A stretch of DNA of 15,182 bases from Solirubrobacterales bacterium (GCA_013695395.1 JACDAP010000569.1:1-15182), one strand, 5' to 3'. Positions 1 through 8,728 are shown, counted from the stretch's first letter. The notes: generated from the letters alone by a model not told the origin. Made by a program: numbers and translations.

Positions 1-3000
1 GCCCTCGCCCAGGTGATCGTTCGACGGTCGGACCCGAGCCGCGGCCTCCCGGGTCGGCCGATCGCTGCGACGCGAAAGCGCGCGACCGCCGTCCGGCCGC
101 GCGGCAGCCCCGCACGGACCACGAGCACATCGATCCGGCGCTTCGGGCCGAGGCCGCCGGCCGCAGTGAAGCGCAAGCGGCCGCCCGGGCCGGCGAGCCG
201 GCCGAGTCGACGGGCTCCGGACGCGCCGCGCTCGTAGACCTCGAGCCGCTGCCCGGGGATGGAGTTGGCCCTGATCGTCAGCGTGCGCCGACCCTTGCGA
301 TCTGCCCGACCGAGAACCGCACGCGGGTTGGCGGGGCCTGCGTCTCGCCCGAACGAGACCCTGGCCGGCTCGCCGGGCTGCACGGTCCAGCGCCCGGCCG
401 CCGGCCTGGGAACGATGAACGCCGTCTCCCCGCGGCCGCTCGCGCGGACGGTGGTGCCGCCCCCGGCCTTCACGGTGCTCCCCGCCTGCCCCGCCACCAG
501 ACGCGCGCCCCCGGGCCCCGCCAGGGTCGCGGCGGGAGCGGTGCCGGCGTCGGTCTGGACGCCGACGACCAGCGCCCGCGTCCGCGCCGGCACGTTGATC
601 GAGACGGGACTTCCGTCCGCAGCAGCGGCCCTCGGCCGGGCGACACGAAGCGGCGTGACGTCGCACGCCGACGTGACCAGCAGCGGACGCAGGCCCGTGT
701 CGGTCCGGACCAGCCCGTAGCCGATCGACACCCCGCCCACCACGGCGGCGTCGGCGTTGATGCAGCGCATCAAGCCCCGGCTGGAGAAGATGTCCGTGGC
801 GCCTGCCCGGATCCCTCCCGGAAGGATCGCCTGGCCCGTCGCCTCGATGTTGAACGAGAGGTCGACCGGGCTGACGAAGGCCCCGGGAGCGACGCGCCCC
901 ACGAAACCGACCCCGAGGTAGGTGGCATCGATCGAGCCTGAGATGTCGACGACCCCGTCGAGTGAGGAGACCGTGACGTCGCCGATCTGGACGCCGAGGA
1001 CCTTGGTGATCCCCTTGAGCTCGAAGCCCGACGACTTCACCGCCTTGTCGAACTCCTCGATGTCCAAGGGGAACGTCAGCGCCAGGGACCCGTCGATCGA
1101 GATGACCTCGCCGCTGAACAGGGTCCCGAATTGCAGCCTGGGCAGGAAGGACACGCCGGCGCTGCCCTGGAGTCCCGCGACGCGGCCGCCCTTCCGGCCG
1201 ATGCCCGTGGAGAGCTGAAGGCCGGCGCGCTGCAGGAAGAAGCCGTCACCGATCGGGCGGTCGAGCTGGGACACGCTGAGCGAGAGCTTCTTCACCGGGA
1301 ACCCGGGAGGACCGAACGCGAGCCCCACGGTGATCGCCTTTGCGCGGCTCTTGAGCACCGCCGGCAACGCCTGGCTCGAGAACTCCACGGTGGCCAGGCC
1401 GTCGAACTGCCGAAGGGCCGAGTCGAAGGCCAGCGATGTGTCCTTGACCTTGAACTTGCCCGCGATCCAGAACTCGGGGATCTGGACCTTGCCCTGCCAC
1501 TGGAACCCGCGATCGTTGGAGATGACGGCGGCGCCCTCGAAGGAGACGCCGGTCTCCGAGATCGAGGTGCCGGGCGGGAGCCTGCCCGGGGTCGACCGCA
1601 GCAGGTTCGGGACGGCGAGCTTGAGTGAGAGCGTTACCTGGCCGCCGTTGACGGCGCTGAACTCGGCCTTCGGCGCGGCCACGAGGTTCAAGCCGAAGAC
1701 ACTCTTGAGTCCGCTCGACCGACGCTCCCGTTCAAGGTCCTTGATCCCGTCCGCCGAGCTGAGGCTGCCCATCTCGAAGAGCCGGTTGATCGTGGCCAGG
1801 CTGCCGCGGGAGAGCTCGTTCCATGTGAATCCCTCGTCGAGCTTCCAACTCAGGTCTCCCAGCCGCAGGGTGGAGCCCCCGGTGGTGACGACCGAGCCGT
1901 TCGCCGCGTCCCGCGCGATGCGGATCTCCGTTCCGGCGTCCGGGACGATCCCGATCCCGTTGACCAGGACGGGCCTTCGGGAGGTGAAGCGGTCCGGGTC
2001 GGCGGTCGCGTCGAGGCAGGCTTCCACGCCGACGGCGACGATGACCCCGAAGGCGATGCGGGGGACGTTCGGCAAGGAGCAGGTGAACGACGTCTCGGCG
2101 GCCGCCACCTCGCCGCCTCCCGCCGGCGGGGCCGGCGCCGCTATCTGCCATCGGGCCTCGGCGGGTGAGGACTCGTTGCCCAGGTCATCCAGGGCGGTGA
2201 CCGAGAACGTGTGCGTCCCCGGCGCGAGCCCGGTCTCGGTGTCCGGGGTGCGGCAGAGAAAGCTCGGACCCCCATCGAGGGAGCAGCGAAAGCCGTCGAG
2301 ATCGGTGGCTCCGCTCGCGAAGGTGAACGTCGCGGAGGTGTCGGAGGTGGAGACCGGCGGCCCGGAGGTGATCTGCACGTCGGGCCCGGTTCGGTCCACG
2401 GTCCACTCGACCGTCGTGATGGGACCGTCGTCGGCCGTGCCCTGGACGTCGAAGAAGACCTCGAGCCGGTGCGCACCTTCGGACAGGTCGCTGACGAGGA
2501 ATCCGTTCGCCGTCGTTCCGCTGTTGCACGACTGGAAGGTCGATCCGTCGATGGAGCACTTGTGGCTGCCCTCGAAGCCGGGAACGAGCGCGAACCGGAA
2601 GACCTCAGACGCGTTGCGCGTGCGCGCCTCCGGGCGCTGCGTGACGGTCGTGACCGCCGCCGGGAGCCGCTGCCAGTCGGGCCGCGAGCCGAGTCTGGTG
2701 AGCGTCACGGGGCTCGTGCCGTCGCTCGCCGTGACGACGATGCCCGCCGACGAGCGCTCCAGGACGATCTTCGTGCCGTCGGGCGAGAAGGCCGGGTGGG
2801 AGTCGTCCTCGCCCGGAGAGAGGATCCGCGTCAGCCCGGATCCGTCGGGGCCGACCACAAAGACGTCCTCGTCCGTGGGGTCGGTCGGTTCGGCCGCCCG
2901 TCGGCCCCAGAAGGCGATCCGACCGTCAGGGGTGAAGTCCGGGTCTAAGTCGCTCACGGGCCCGGCCGCCGGGAGCACGCGTCTCTGGCCTGAGCCGTCC

Positions 3001-3575
3001 TGACCCATGACGAAGATCTCGTCGCCGTCATCGAAGAGGTTGTCGCGCTGAAAGACGATCTGCTGGCCGTCGGGGGAGAAGTCCGGGGAGAGATCGACGA
3101 CTCCTCCGTCACGACCGTCCGTCAGCTCGGTGCGGTTCGAGCCATCGACGTCGAGCCGCGTGATGTTGGTCCCGAAGGACCCCGAGACCGAGGCGATGCC
3201 GGCGTACACGAGTCGGGCGCCGTCGGGCGAGTAGCTGAGCCCCGAGCTGCCGATTCCCTCGTCGGCTTTGACCAGCCGCTCGTTCGTCCCGTCCGCGTCG
3301 ATCACCATCACGTCGTCGAGGCCGCGGGAGTCCGGGTCGCGCAAGAACGCGATCTGGCGTCCGTCGGGGGACCACGTCGGCGATTTATCGCGTGCCGCGT
3401 TCTGGGTGAGCCGCGTCTGATTCGACCCGTCGGGGTCCATCACGTAGATCTCGTCGTTGCCGTCGCGCCCGCTCACGAAGGCGATCTTCCCGTTCGCGCC
3501 GGGAAGGGCCGCGGAGGCGAAAGCGGGCATCAGCAGCGCTGCGGCGAGGAGGGAGCATGTGAGGAGACGAAGCAT
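1..3575 (-). CDS. Large secreted protein: PD40 (TolB-like) beta-propeller, two Ig-like domains, unknown beta-rich region; C-terminus beyond left edge
   Basis: The minus-strand frame is open from ATG at 3575 to the window edge, at least 1191 residues, with no stop in the segments I checked. A signal peptide is visible: MLRLLT, a Leu/Ala core, then ASA at residues 20-22 before ALPGANG. Residues about 25-300 form a PD40/WD40-like propeller with five S/TPDG motifs and repeated DGSN/DGTN-x-LT turns, plus an N-terminal closing strand (GKIAF). Residues about 302-476 hold two Ig-like repeats with a Cys pair (CSIDG...C, CSLDG...C) and a GxH-F-V-A-D--GN ending. After a Pro/Ala/Gly linker, residues about 495-970 are strand-rich and unrecognised. 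The rest is Gly/Arg/Ala-rich, with beta-strand character. The start is supported by GGAAGAG 7 nt upstream. PD40 proteins of this kind are usually extracellular; this is not TolB of the Tol-Pal system. Function unknown. It is divergent from metH. Confidence 0.85.
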   Translation of the reverse strand, partial: MLRLLTCSLLAAALLMPAFASAALPGANGKIAFVSGRDGNDEIYVMDPDGSNQTRLTQNAARDKSPTWSPDGRQIAFLRDPDSRGLDDVMVIDADGTNERLVKADEGIGSSGLSYSPDGARLVYAGIASVSGSFGTNITRLDVDGSNRTELTDGRDGGVVDLSPDFSPDGQQIVFQRDNLFDDGDEIFVMGQDGSGQRRVLPAAGPVSDLDPDFTPDGRIAFWGRRAAEPTDPTDEDVFVVGPDGSGLTRILSPGEDDSHPAFSPDGTKIVLERSSAGIVVTASDGTSPVTLTRLGSRPDWQRLPAAVTTVTQRPEARTRNASEVFRFALVPGFEGSHKCSIDGSTFQSCNSGTTANGFLVSDLSEGAHRLEVFFDVQGTADDGPITTVEWTVDRTGPDVQITSGPPVSTSDTSATFTFASGATDLDGFRCSLDGGPSFLCRTPDTETGLAPGTHTFSVTALDDLGNESSPAEARWQIAAPAPPAGGGEVAAAETSFTCSLPNVPRIAFGVIVAVGVEACLDATADPDRFTSRRPVLVNGIGIVPDAGTEIRIARDAANGSVVTTGGSTLRLGDLSWKLDEGFTWNELSRGSLATINRLFEMGSLSSADGIKDLERERRSSGLKSVFGLNLVAAPKAEFSAVNGGQVTLSLKLAVPNLLRSTPGRLPPGTSISETGVSFEGAAVISNDRGFQWQGKVQIPEFWIAGKFKVKDTSLAFDSALRQFDGLATVEFSSQALPAVLKSRAKAITVGLAFGPPGFPVKKLSLSVSQLDRPIGDGFFLQRAGLQLSTGIGRKGGRVAGLQGSAGVSFLPRLQFGTLFSGEVISIDGSLALTFPLDIEEFDKAVKSSGFELKGITKVLGVQIGDVTVSSLDGVVDISGSIDATYLGVGFVGRVAPGAFVSPVDLSFNIEATGQAILPGGIRAGATDIFSSRGLMRCINADAAVVGGVSIGYGLVRTDTGLRPLLVTSACDVTPLRVARPRAAAADGSPVSINVPARTRALVVGVQTDAGTAPAATLAGPGGARLVAGQAGSTVKAGGGTTVRASGRGETAFIVPRPAAGRWTVQPGEPARVSFGRDAGPANPRAVLGRADRKGRRTLTIRANSIPGQRLEVYERGASGARRLGRLAGPGGRLRFTAAGGLGPKRRIDVLVVRAGLPRGRTAVARFRVAAIGRPGRPRLGSDRRTITWAR

Positions 3576-3582
3576 CCGCGTA

Positions 3583-3589
3583 CTCTTCC
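3583..3589 (-). promoter_or_regulatory. Ribosome binding site of the large secreted protein
   Basis: On the minus strand GGAAGAG lies 7 nt before the ATG at 3575. It fixes the start just ahead of a good signal peptide. It contrasts with the divergent metH gene, which has no such site. Confidence 0.55.
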
Positions 3590-3801
3590 AGAGTGCCAGT
3601 CCGGGCGGTCGAATTCGTACCGAACTAGGACCGGGCGTCGCGCTCGCGGCCCGGCAGGCCGGCCCCCACGCCTGCAGATCAGCCACCGCGCCCGGCAGCA
3701 CCTGCACCGCACCCATCGCCGGCTACATATCAGTTCCTCGGCGAGGATGCCCGACGTATCGGCGGTCATCGGCCGTTCTGAGGTCGGGAACCGGCCTGCT
3801 C

Positions 3802-3831
3802 CCAACCTTGCCACGACCGTGTCAAGGTTGG
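3802..3831. promoter_or_regulatory. 30-nt imperfect palindrome upstream of metH, possible operator
   Basis: The arms CCAACCTTG (3802-3810) and CAAGGTTGG (3823-3831) are exact inverted repeats. Inside them CACG (3812-3815) and CGTG (3818-3821) also match, so the whole element is symmetric apart from one C/T mismatch and a 2-nt centre. It covers the expected -35 region of the predicted metH promoter, where a repressor would bind. If metH is leaderless, as it appears, the element is not transcribed into the mRNA and acts as DNA, not as an RNA hairpin. The cognate regulator is unknown. Confidence 0.55.
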
Positions 3832-3849
3832 CCGATTCGCTGATACCCT
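3820..3849 (+). promoter_or_regulatory. Predicted metH promoter, leaderless
   Basis: A -10 box TACCCT (3844-3849), with an upstream TGA making an extended -10 (TGATACCCT), is followed by exactly 6 nt and then the metH ATG. Transcription would therefore start at or beside the A of the ATG. A weak -35-like TGTCAA lies about 18 bp upstream inside the palindrome. No Shine-Dalgarno sequence precedes the ATG. The geometry matches the known leaderless TANNNT arrangement of Actinobacteria. Confidence 0.5.
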
Positions 3850-3855
3850 GCCCTG

Positions 3856-6800
3856 ATGCGCGATTACCTCAAGGCCATCCGCGAACAGGTCCTCGTCTTC
3901 GACGGCGGCATGGGCGCGACGCTGGAGCAGTTCGACCTCTCGTTGGAGAACGACTACAAGCTCCCCGGGCGCGCGCACGAGGTCCTCGTGCTCAACCGGC
4001 CCGACGTGATCGAGGGCGTCCACACCTCGATGGTCGAGGCCGGCGCCGACGTCGTGGAGACCGACACCTTCCAGGCCTCCCGACTCAAGCTCGAGGAGTG
4101 GGGCCTCGCCGACCACACGGCGGAGATCAACCAGAAGGCCGCCGAGATCGCCCGCAAGGCCGTGGGCGAGAATCGCTTCGTGGCCGGCTCGATCGGGCCG
4201 ACGGGCTTCCTGCCCGCCTCCGAGGAGCCCTCGCTCGGCAACATCCGCTTCCGCGAGCTCGTCGAGATCTTCCGCGAGCAGGCCCACGGCCTGCTGCTCG
4301 GCGGCGTCGACCTGCTGATCATCGAGACCGCGCAGGACATCCTCGAGGTCAAGGCCGCGATGTTCGGCGCCCGCGAGGCGTTCAAGGAGGTCGGCCGCAA
4401 CGTTCCCATCCAGACCTCCGTCTCGCTGCTGCCCAACGGCGGCAAGATGCTCCTCGGCACCGACATCTCCTCTGTCCTCACCACGCTCACCGCGCTGAAG
4501 GCCGACGTCATCGGCCTGAACTGCTCGACGGGCCCGGAGGACATGCGCGACGCGATCCGCTACCTCGGCGAGCACTCGACCGTCCCGTCGCACTGCATCC
4601 CGAACGCCGGCCTCCCCCTTCAGGGCCCGGACGGCGAGACGATCTTCCCCGAGGAGCCCGGCCCGCTCGCCGAGACGCTCGGCGACTTCGTCGAGCGCTA
4701 CGGCGTCGGGGTCGTCGGCGGCTGCTGCGGCACGACGCCGGAGCACATCAAGGCCATGGCCGAGCGCTGCAAGCCCGCCGGCGCGCAGACCAAGTGGGCC
4801 GGCCGCCGGCCGCTGCCCTGGATCTCCTCGATGATCTCCGCCGGCCCGCTCGTCCAGGAGCCGCGCCCGACGATCGTCGGCGAGCGCGTGAACTCGCAGG
4901 GCTCGCGCCGCGCCAAGGAGCTCCTCCTGGCCGACGACTACGACGCGCTGCTCCAGATCGCCGAAGACCAGGTCGAGGGCGGCGCCCACGTGCTCGACCT
5001 CTGCGTCGCGCTGACCGAGCGCGAGGACGAGGCCGAGCAGATGCGGATCGTCGCCAAGAAGGTCTCGCTCTCGCAGGCCGCCCCCATCCAGATCGACTCC
5101 ACCGAACCCGAGGTGCTGGCCGAGACGCTCGACCAGATCCCCGGCCGGGCGATCGTCAACTCGGTCAACCTCGAGGCGGGCCGCGACAAGATGGACCTCG
5201 TTGTCCCGATGGCGAACGAGCACGGCGCCGCCGTGATCGCGCTGACCATCGACGAGGTCGGAATGGCCAAGACCACCGAGCGCAAGGTCGAGATCGCCAC
5301 GCGCATCCACGACATCTGCGTGAACGAGCACGGGCTCGACCCGGAGATGCTGATCTTCGACGTGCTCACCTTCACCCTCACCACCGGTGACGAGGAGTGG
5401 CGGCCGTCGGCCGTCGAGACCATCAAGGGCATCCGCGACGTGAAGGCCGCGCTCCCCGGCGTGAAGACGTCGCTCGGCGTCTCCAACGTCTCGTTCGGTG
5501 TCGGGCAGCCGGCCCGCGCCGTGCTGAACTCGGTCTTCCTCTACCACTGCGTCGAGGCCGGGCTCGACCTCGCGATGGTCAACCCGAACCACATCACGCC
5601 CTACTCGGAGATCTCCGAGGAGGAGCGCAAGCTGGCCGATGACCTCGTCTACAACCGCTCCGAGGAGGCGCTCCAGCACTTCATCGAGCACTTCGAGTCG
5701 CGCGGCGAGGAGGCCGAGGTCGAGAAGAAGAACCCGACCGAGGGCATGGAGCCCGAGGAGGCCCTGCACTTCCACATCCTGCGCCGCCGCAAGGAGGGCG
5801 TGGAGGATTGGATCGACAAGTGCAACGAGAAGATCGGCGCCGTCCCCACGCTGAACGACGTGCTGCTGCCCGCGATGAAGGAGGTCGGCGACAAGTTCGG
5901 CGCCGGCGAGCTCATCCTGCCCTTCGTGCTCCAGAGCGCGGAGGTCATGAAGAAGGCCGTGGCCCGCCTCGAGAACTACCTCGAGCGGACCGCCGACTAC
6001 ACGAAGGGCACGGTCGTCCTGGCCACGGTCTTCGGTGACGTGCACGACATCGGCAAGTCGCTCGTGAACACGATCCTCACCAACAACGGGTACACGGTCA
6101 TCGACCTCGGCAAGCAGGTCCCGGTCGGCAACATCCTCGAGGCGGCCAAGGAGCACAAGGCGACGGCGATCGGCCTGAGCGCACTGCTGGTGTCGACCTC
6201 GAAGCAGATGCCGCTGGCCATCCAGGAGCTCCACGAGCAGAAGCTCGACTTCCCGGTCCTCATCGGTGGCGCGGCGATCAACCGCGACTTCGGGCTGCGG
6301 GCGCTCTTCCCGGGCGGGCGCACGAGCGACGACGTCTACGCGCCGGGCGTCTTCTACTGCAAGGACGCCTTCGAGGGCCTCGCGATGATGGACAAGATCG
6401 TCGAGGACGACACGCGGACCGAGCTTGTCGAGGACACACGCGCGCGCGCCTTCAAGCTCCGCGACAAGGGGCCGGAGAAGCCGCTCGGTGACACCACCGA
6501 CAGCTCCGTCCGCTCGAGCGCCGTCACCGACAACCCGCTGCTCACCCCGCCGTTCTGGGGCGTCAAGGAGATCCCCGTCGAGCTCGACGAGGTCTACCCG
6601 CACCTCGACACCCACGTGCTGTTCAAGCTCCACTGGGGCGGGCGCGGCGTGAAGGGCGACGCCTGGCGCGCTCTCGTCGAGGGCACCGACGAGGAGGAGG
6701 GCTTCCTCCCCCGCCTCGAGCGCATGTGGGCCGAGCAGGACTACCTCCGCCCGCGGGCCAAGGTCGGCTACTTCCCCTGCAACGCGGACGGCAACGAGCT

Positions 6801-7443
6801 CGTGATCTTCGATCCCGAGGACCACGACAAGGAGGTGGAGCGCCTCGTCTTCCCCCGCCAGCCCGAGCACGATCGCATCTGCATCACCGACTTCTACCGG
6901 CCGCTCGACAGCGGCGAACGGGACGTCTGCGTGCTGCAGGTCGTCACCGCCGGCGACCGGGTGACCGAGCTGATGGCCGAGCTCGAGGCCAGCGATGAGT
7001 TCGCCGAGCAGCTCTACACCCACGGCCTCGGCGTGCAGACCGCGGAGGGCATGGCCGAGTGGATGCACGCGCGCGTGCGCTCCGAGCTCGGCATCGACCC
7101 CGACCAGGGCCGCCGCTGGTCCTGGGGCTACCCGGCCTGCCCGGACCAGAGCGAGCACGAAAAGGTGTGGAAGCTCCTCGACGCGCCCTCGATCGGCATG
7201 CGGCTCTCCGGGGGCTACGCCGTCGAGCCCGAGCAGTCCACGGTCGCGATCATCACCCACCACCCGCAGGCCGTGTACTTCGGCATGAAGTCCGGGTTCA
7301 TCCCCAAGGGCAAGGTGAGCGACGAGACGATCGCGGGCAGCAAGCGCGACCCGCGCAAGCAGGCGCTGCCGCCCGAGGACTTCGCCGAGGGCACCGGCGA
7401 GGAGCAGGAGGGCGAGCCCGAGATCGCCGAGGTCGCCGGGTAG
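3856..7443 (+). CDS. metH: Methionine synthase, cobalamin-dependent
   Basis: Transfers a methyl group from 5-methyltetrahydrofolate to homocysteine through cobalamin, giving methionine in the cytosol. At 1195 residues it has the full family length and all modules in order. The homocysteine domain (1 to about 310) opens with FDGGMGATLEQ and has zinc ligands Cys223 (GLNCSTGP) and Cys290/Cys291 (GGCCGTTP). The folate (pterin-binding) domain follows from about 336 with VGERVNSQGS. The cobalamin cap helices lie at about 630-710. The B12 domain has DVHDIGKS with the lower axial ligand His730. The C-terminal activation domain, which binds AdoMet for reductive reactivation, carries GYPACPD at 1091-1097. 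The last 25 or so residues are an acidic tail. The ATG at 3856 is chosen because homology begins at once and a leaderless promoter precedes it. A hairpin follows the stop, and the gene appears to be transcribed alone. Confidence 0.97.
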   Translation: MRDYLKAIREQVLVFDGGMGATLEQFDLSLENDYKLPGRAHEVLVLNRPDVIEGVHTSMVEAGADVVETDTFQASRLKLEEWGLADHTAEINQKAAEIARKAVGENRFVAGSIGPTGFLPASEEPSLGNIRFRELVEIFREQAHGLLLGGVDLLIIETAQDILEVKAAMFGAREAFKEVGRNVPIQTSVSLLPNGGKMLLGTDISSVLTTLTALKADVIGLNCSTGPEDMRDAIRYLGEHSTVPSHCIPNAGLPLQGPDGETIFPEEPGPLAETLGDFVERYGVGVVGGCCGTTPEHIKAMAERCKPAGAQTKWAGRRPLPWISSMISAGPLVQEPRPTIVGERVNSQGSRRAKELLLADDYDALLQIAEDQVEGGAHVLDLCVALTEREDEAEQMRIVAKKVSLSQAAPIQIDSTEPEVLAETLDQIPGRAIVNSVNLEAGRDKMDLVVPMANEHGAAVIALTIDEVGMAKTTERKVEIATRIHDICVNEHGLDPEMLIFDVLTFTLTTGDEEWRPSAVETIKGIRDVKAALPGVKTSLGVSNVSFGVGQPARAVLNSVFLYHCVEAGLDLAMVNPNHITPYSEISEEERKLADDLVYNRSEEALQHFIEHFESRGEEAEVEKKNPTEGMEPEEALHFHILRRRKEGVEDWIDKCNEKIGAVPTLNDVLLPAMKEVGDKFGAGELILPFVLQSAEVMKKAVARLENYLERTADYTKGTVVLATVFGDVHDIGKSLVNTILTNNGYTVIDLGKQVPVGNILEAAKEHKATAIGLSALLVSTSKQMPLAIQELHEQKLDFPVLIGGAAINRDFGLRALFPGGRTSDDVYAPGVFYCKDAFEGLAMMDKIVEDDTRTELVEDTRARAFKLRDKGPEKPLGDTTDSSVRSSAVTDNPLLTPPFWGVKEIPVELDEVYPHLDTHVLFKLHWGGRGVKGDAWRALVEGTDEEEGFLPRLERMWAEQDYLRPRAKVGYFPCNADGNELVIFDPEDHDKEVERLVFPRQPEHDRICITDFYRPLDSGERDVCVLQVVTAGDRVTELMAELEASDEFAEQLYTHGLGVQTAEGMAEWMHARVRSELGIDPDQGRRWSWGYPACPDQSEHEKVWKLLDAPSIGMRLSGGYAVEPEQSTVAIITHHPQAVYFGMKSGFIPKGKVSDETIAGSKRDPRKQALPPEDFAEGTGEEQEGEPEIAEVAG

Positions 7444-7464
7444 TCCCTGAGCGCACCCGAGGGC

Positions 7465-7515
7465 CGAACCTCCCGCCTTTTTCCTCGCTCGGCACGGAAA
7501 AGGGCGGGCGGTTCG
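7465..7515 (+). terminator. Long hairpin after metH, probable terminator
   Basis: CGAACC (7465-7470) pairs with GGTTCG (7510-7515). After one mismatch, a 13-nt arm (7472-7484) pairs with 7496-7508 with a single G-U wobble, leaving an 11-nt loop. The T-run sits inside the 5' arm and no U-tract follows, so this is not a textbook intrinsic terminator. It begins 21 nt after the metH stop and ends before the patatin -10 box, which favours separating two transcription units. Confidence 0.5.
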
Positions 7516-7531
7516 CGTCGCGGGGGTGAGG

Positions 7532-7537
7532 TAGCGT
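7532..7537 (+). promoter_or_regulatory. Predicted -10 box of the patatin gene, leaderless
   Basis: TAGCGT fits TANNNT and lies 7 nt before the GTG at 7545. A purine-rich stretch (GGGGGTGAGG) lies just upstream, but it is too far from the GTG for an ideal ribosome binding site. Confidence 0.35.
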
Positions 7538-7544
7538 CCGCCGG

Positions 7545-8456
7545 GTGCGGGTGCTCAGCATCGACGGCGGTGGGATCCGAGGGATCATCCCCGCGCTGGT
7601 GCTGACGGAGATCGAGGCGCGCACGGGGCGGCAGGTCCACGAGCTCTTCGACCTCGTCGCGGGCACGTCGACCGGCGGCGTGCTCGCCTGCGCGCTCACC
7701 CGGCCCGGCGCCGCCCCCGCCAGGGAGCTGGTCGAGCTCTACCGGACCGAGGGCCCGCGGATCTTCCACCGATCAGCCGCGCACCGCCTGCGCTCAGCGG
7801 ACGGTCTGCTCGAGGAGAAGTACGACGACCGCGCGCTCGTCGATGCCCTCGATCGGTACCTCGGCGACGGTCTGCTCTCCGAGGCGACCACGCGCACGCT
7901 TGTGACCGCCTACGACCTCGAGGCGCGGGCACCCCACTTCTTCAAGAGCTGGCGCCACGATCTCGACGGGCCGCGCCCGCAGGTCGCCCGGGCGACCGCC
8001 GCCGCCCCCACCTACTTCGAGCCGCTGCGGCTGGGTGCGATGTCGTTGGTCGACGGCGGCGTCTTCGCCACGAACCCGGCGATGTGCGCCTACGCGGAGT
8101 CCGTCCGGCTGCACGGACTGCCCCCGAGCTTCGTGCTCTCCCTGGGGACGGGCAGCCAGATGCGCCCGATCCATCACGAGCAGGCGGCGAGCTGGGGGCT
8201 CGTGCAGTGGGTGCGCCCCGTGATCGATGTCGTCTTCGACGGGGTCAGCGACACGGTCTCCTACCAGCTCGAGCGCTTGATGCCCGACGACCGGGTGGTG
8301 CGCCTGCAGACCGATCTGGATCTCGCCTCCGACGCGCTTGACGACGCAAGCCCGAGAAACCTGGGCCTGCTCGAGCTGCAGGCCCGGCGATTGATCGAGC
8401 GCGAGAGCGGCGCGATCGATACGGCGTGTCGGACGCTCGTCGGATCCTCTATTTGA
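7545..8456 (+). CDS. Patatin-like phospholipase
   Basis: A 303-residue lipid acyl hydrolase of the patatin fold with the Ser-Asp dyad intact. The oxyanion-hole loop DGGGIRG is at residues 7-13. The nucleophile elbow GTSTGG is at 40-45 with Ser42. The catalytic Asp170 is in VDGGVFATNPA. No signal peptide or membrane segment is visible, so it is probably cytosolic. The GTG start puts the catalytic core at the very N-terminus, as usual for short bacterial patatins, and sits 7 nt after a TANNNT box. Substrates are likely phospholipids or other acyl lipids, which cannot be told from sequence. Patatins of this type also act as CBASS effectors (CapV), but no nucleotidyltransferase gene is present here, so a stand-alone lipase is the safer call. 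It converges on the GIY-YIG gene with 2 bp between stops. Confidence 0.92.
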   Translation: MRVLSIDGGGIRGIIPALVLTEIEARTGRQVHELFDLVAGTSTGGVLACALTRPGAAPARELVELYRTEGPRIFHRSAAHRLRSADGLLEEKYDDRALVDALDRYLGDGLLSEATTRTLVTAYDLEARAPHFFKSWRHDLDGPRPQVARATAAAPTYFEPLRLGAMSLVDGGVFATNPAMCAYAESVRLHGLPPSFVLSLGTGSQMRPIHHEQAASWGLVQWVRPVIDVVFDGVSDTVSYQLERLMPDDRVVRLQTDLDLASDALDDASPRNLGLLELQARRLIERESGAIDTACRTLVGSSI

Positions 8457-8458
8457 AC

Positions 8459-8716
8459 TCAGTCGGGCGGCGAAGCGTCGATGAGCGCGAGCTTCTCCGG
8501 CCGGGTGAGCCGTTTGACCCGCGCCTCCTCCCGCATAGCCGCCGATCGGTCGGCCTGCGGAACGGCGAGGGCGAGTGCGACCGGCAGGCGGGACCGCGTG
8601 TAGCGCGAAGCGGTCCCGGCCGCGTGGGCCGCCAGGCGCTTATCGAGGTCGTTGGTCCAGCCCGCGTACAAGGAGCCGTCCGCGCATCGCAACAGGTAGA
8701 CCCAGGCGTCGGCCAT
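8459..8716 (-). CDS. GIY-YIG nuclease superfamily protein, small YhbQ/UPF0213-like
   Basis: An 85-residue single-domain protein. WVYLLRCADGSLYAGWTNDL carries the two GIY-YIG elements as VYL and YAG. They are followed by the family pattern RLAAH-AG--SRYTRSRLP and then EEARVKRLTRPEKLALI. The length is normal for the small stand-alone members. These have the nuclease fold but their biological role is poorly known; DNA-structure cleavage or repair is inferred from the fold only. The ATG at 8716 begins directly before the domain. A TACTAT -10 box lies 6 nt upstream on this strand and there is no Shine-Dalgarno sequence. An upstream in-frame extension across the amidohydrolase gene is open but antisense to it, and I rejected it. 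Confidence 0.85.
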   Translation of the reverse strand: MADAWVYLLRCADGSLYAGWTNDLDKRLAAHAAGTASRYTRSRLPVALALAVPQADRSAAMREEARVKRLTRPEKLALIDASPPD

Positions 8717-8722
8717 CGGGCG

Positions 8723-8728
8723 ATAGTA
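8723..8728 (-). promoter_or_regulatory. Predicted -10 box of the GIY-YIG gene, leaderless
   Basis: TACTAT on the minus strand is followed by 6 nt and the ATG at 8716, the same spacing as metH. No convincing -35 box is seen. Confidence 0.45.

Noticed and set aside
1330..3003. Plus-strand open frame of 557 codons
   Set aside because: It lies antisense to the large PD40 protein, whose signal peptide and repeat motifs are clear. The plus-strand product is Ser/Arg/Pro-rich and has no recognisable domain.
3736..3746. Small palindrome CCTCGGCGAGG in the divergent region
   Set aside because: It is short and GC-rich, of a kind expected by chance here, and far from both predicted promoters.
3576..3855. 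Possible cobalamin or SAM riboswitch before metH
   Set aside because: I found no B12-box or SAM-riboswitch core, and metH appears leaderless, leaving no room for an RNA leader.
3766..7263. Open frame of 1165 codons antisense to metH
   Set aside because: It is the mirror of a high-GC codon pattern. The product is a Leu/Val/Asp/Arg/Glu-rich low-complexity chain without domains, and metH on the other strand is unmistakable.
7545..8456. Patatin as a CBASS effector
   Set aside because: No cyclic-oligonucleotide synthase or accessory gene is nearby. Its neighbours are metH and a small GIY-YIG gene.
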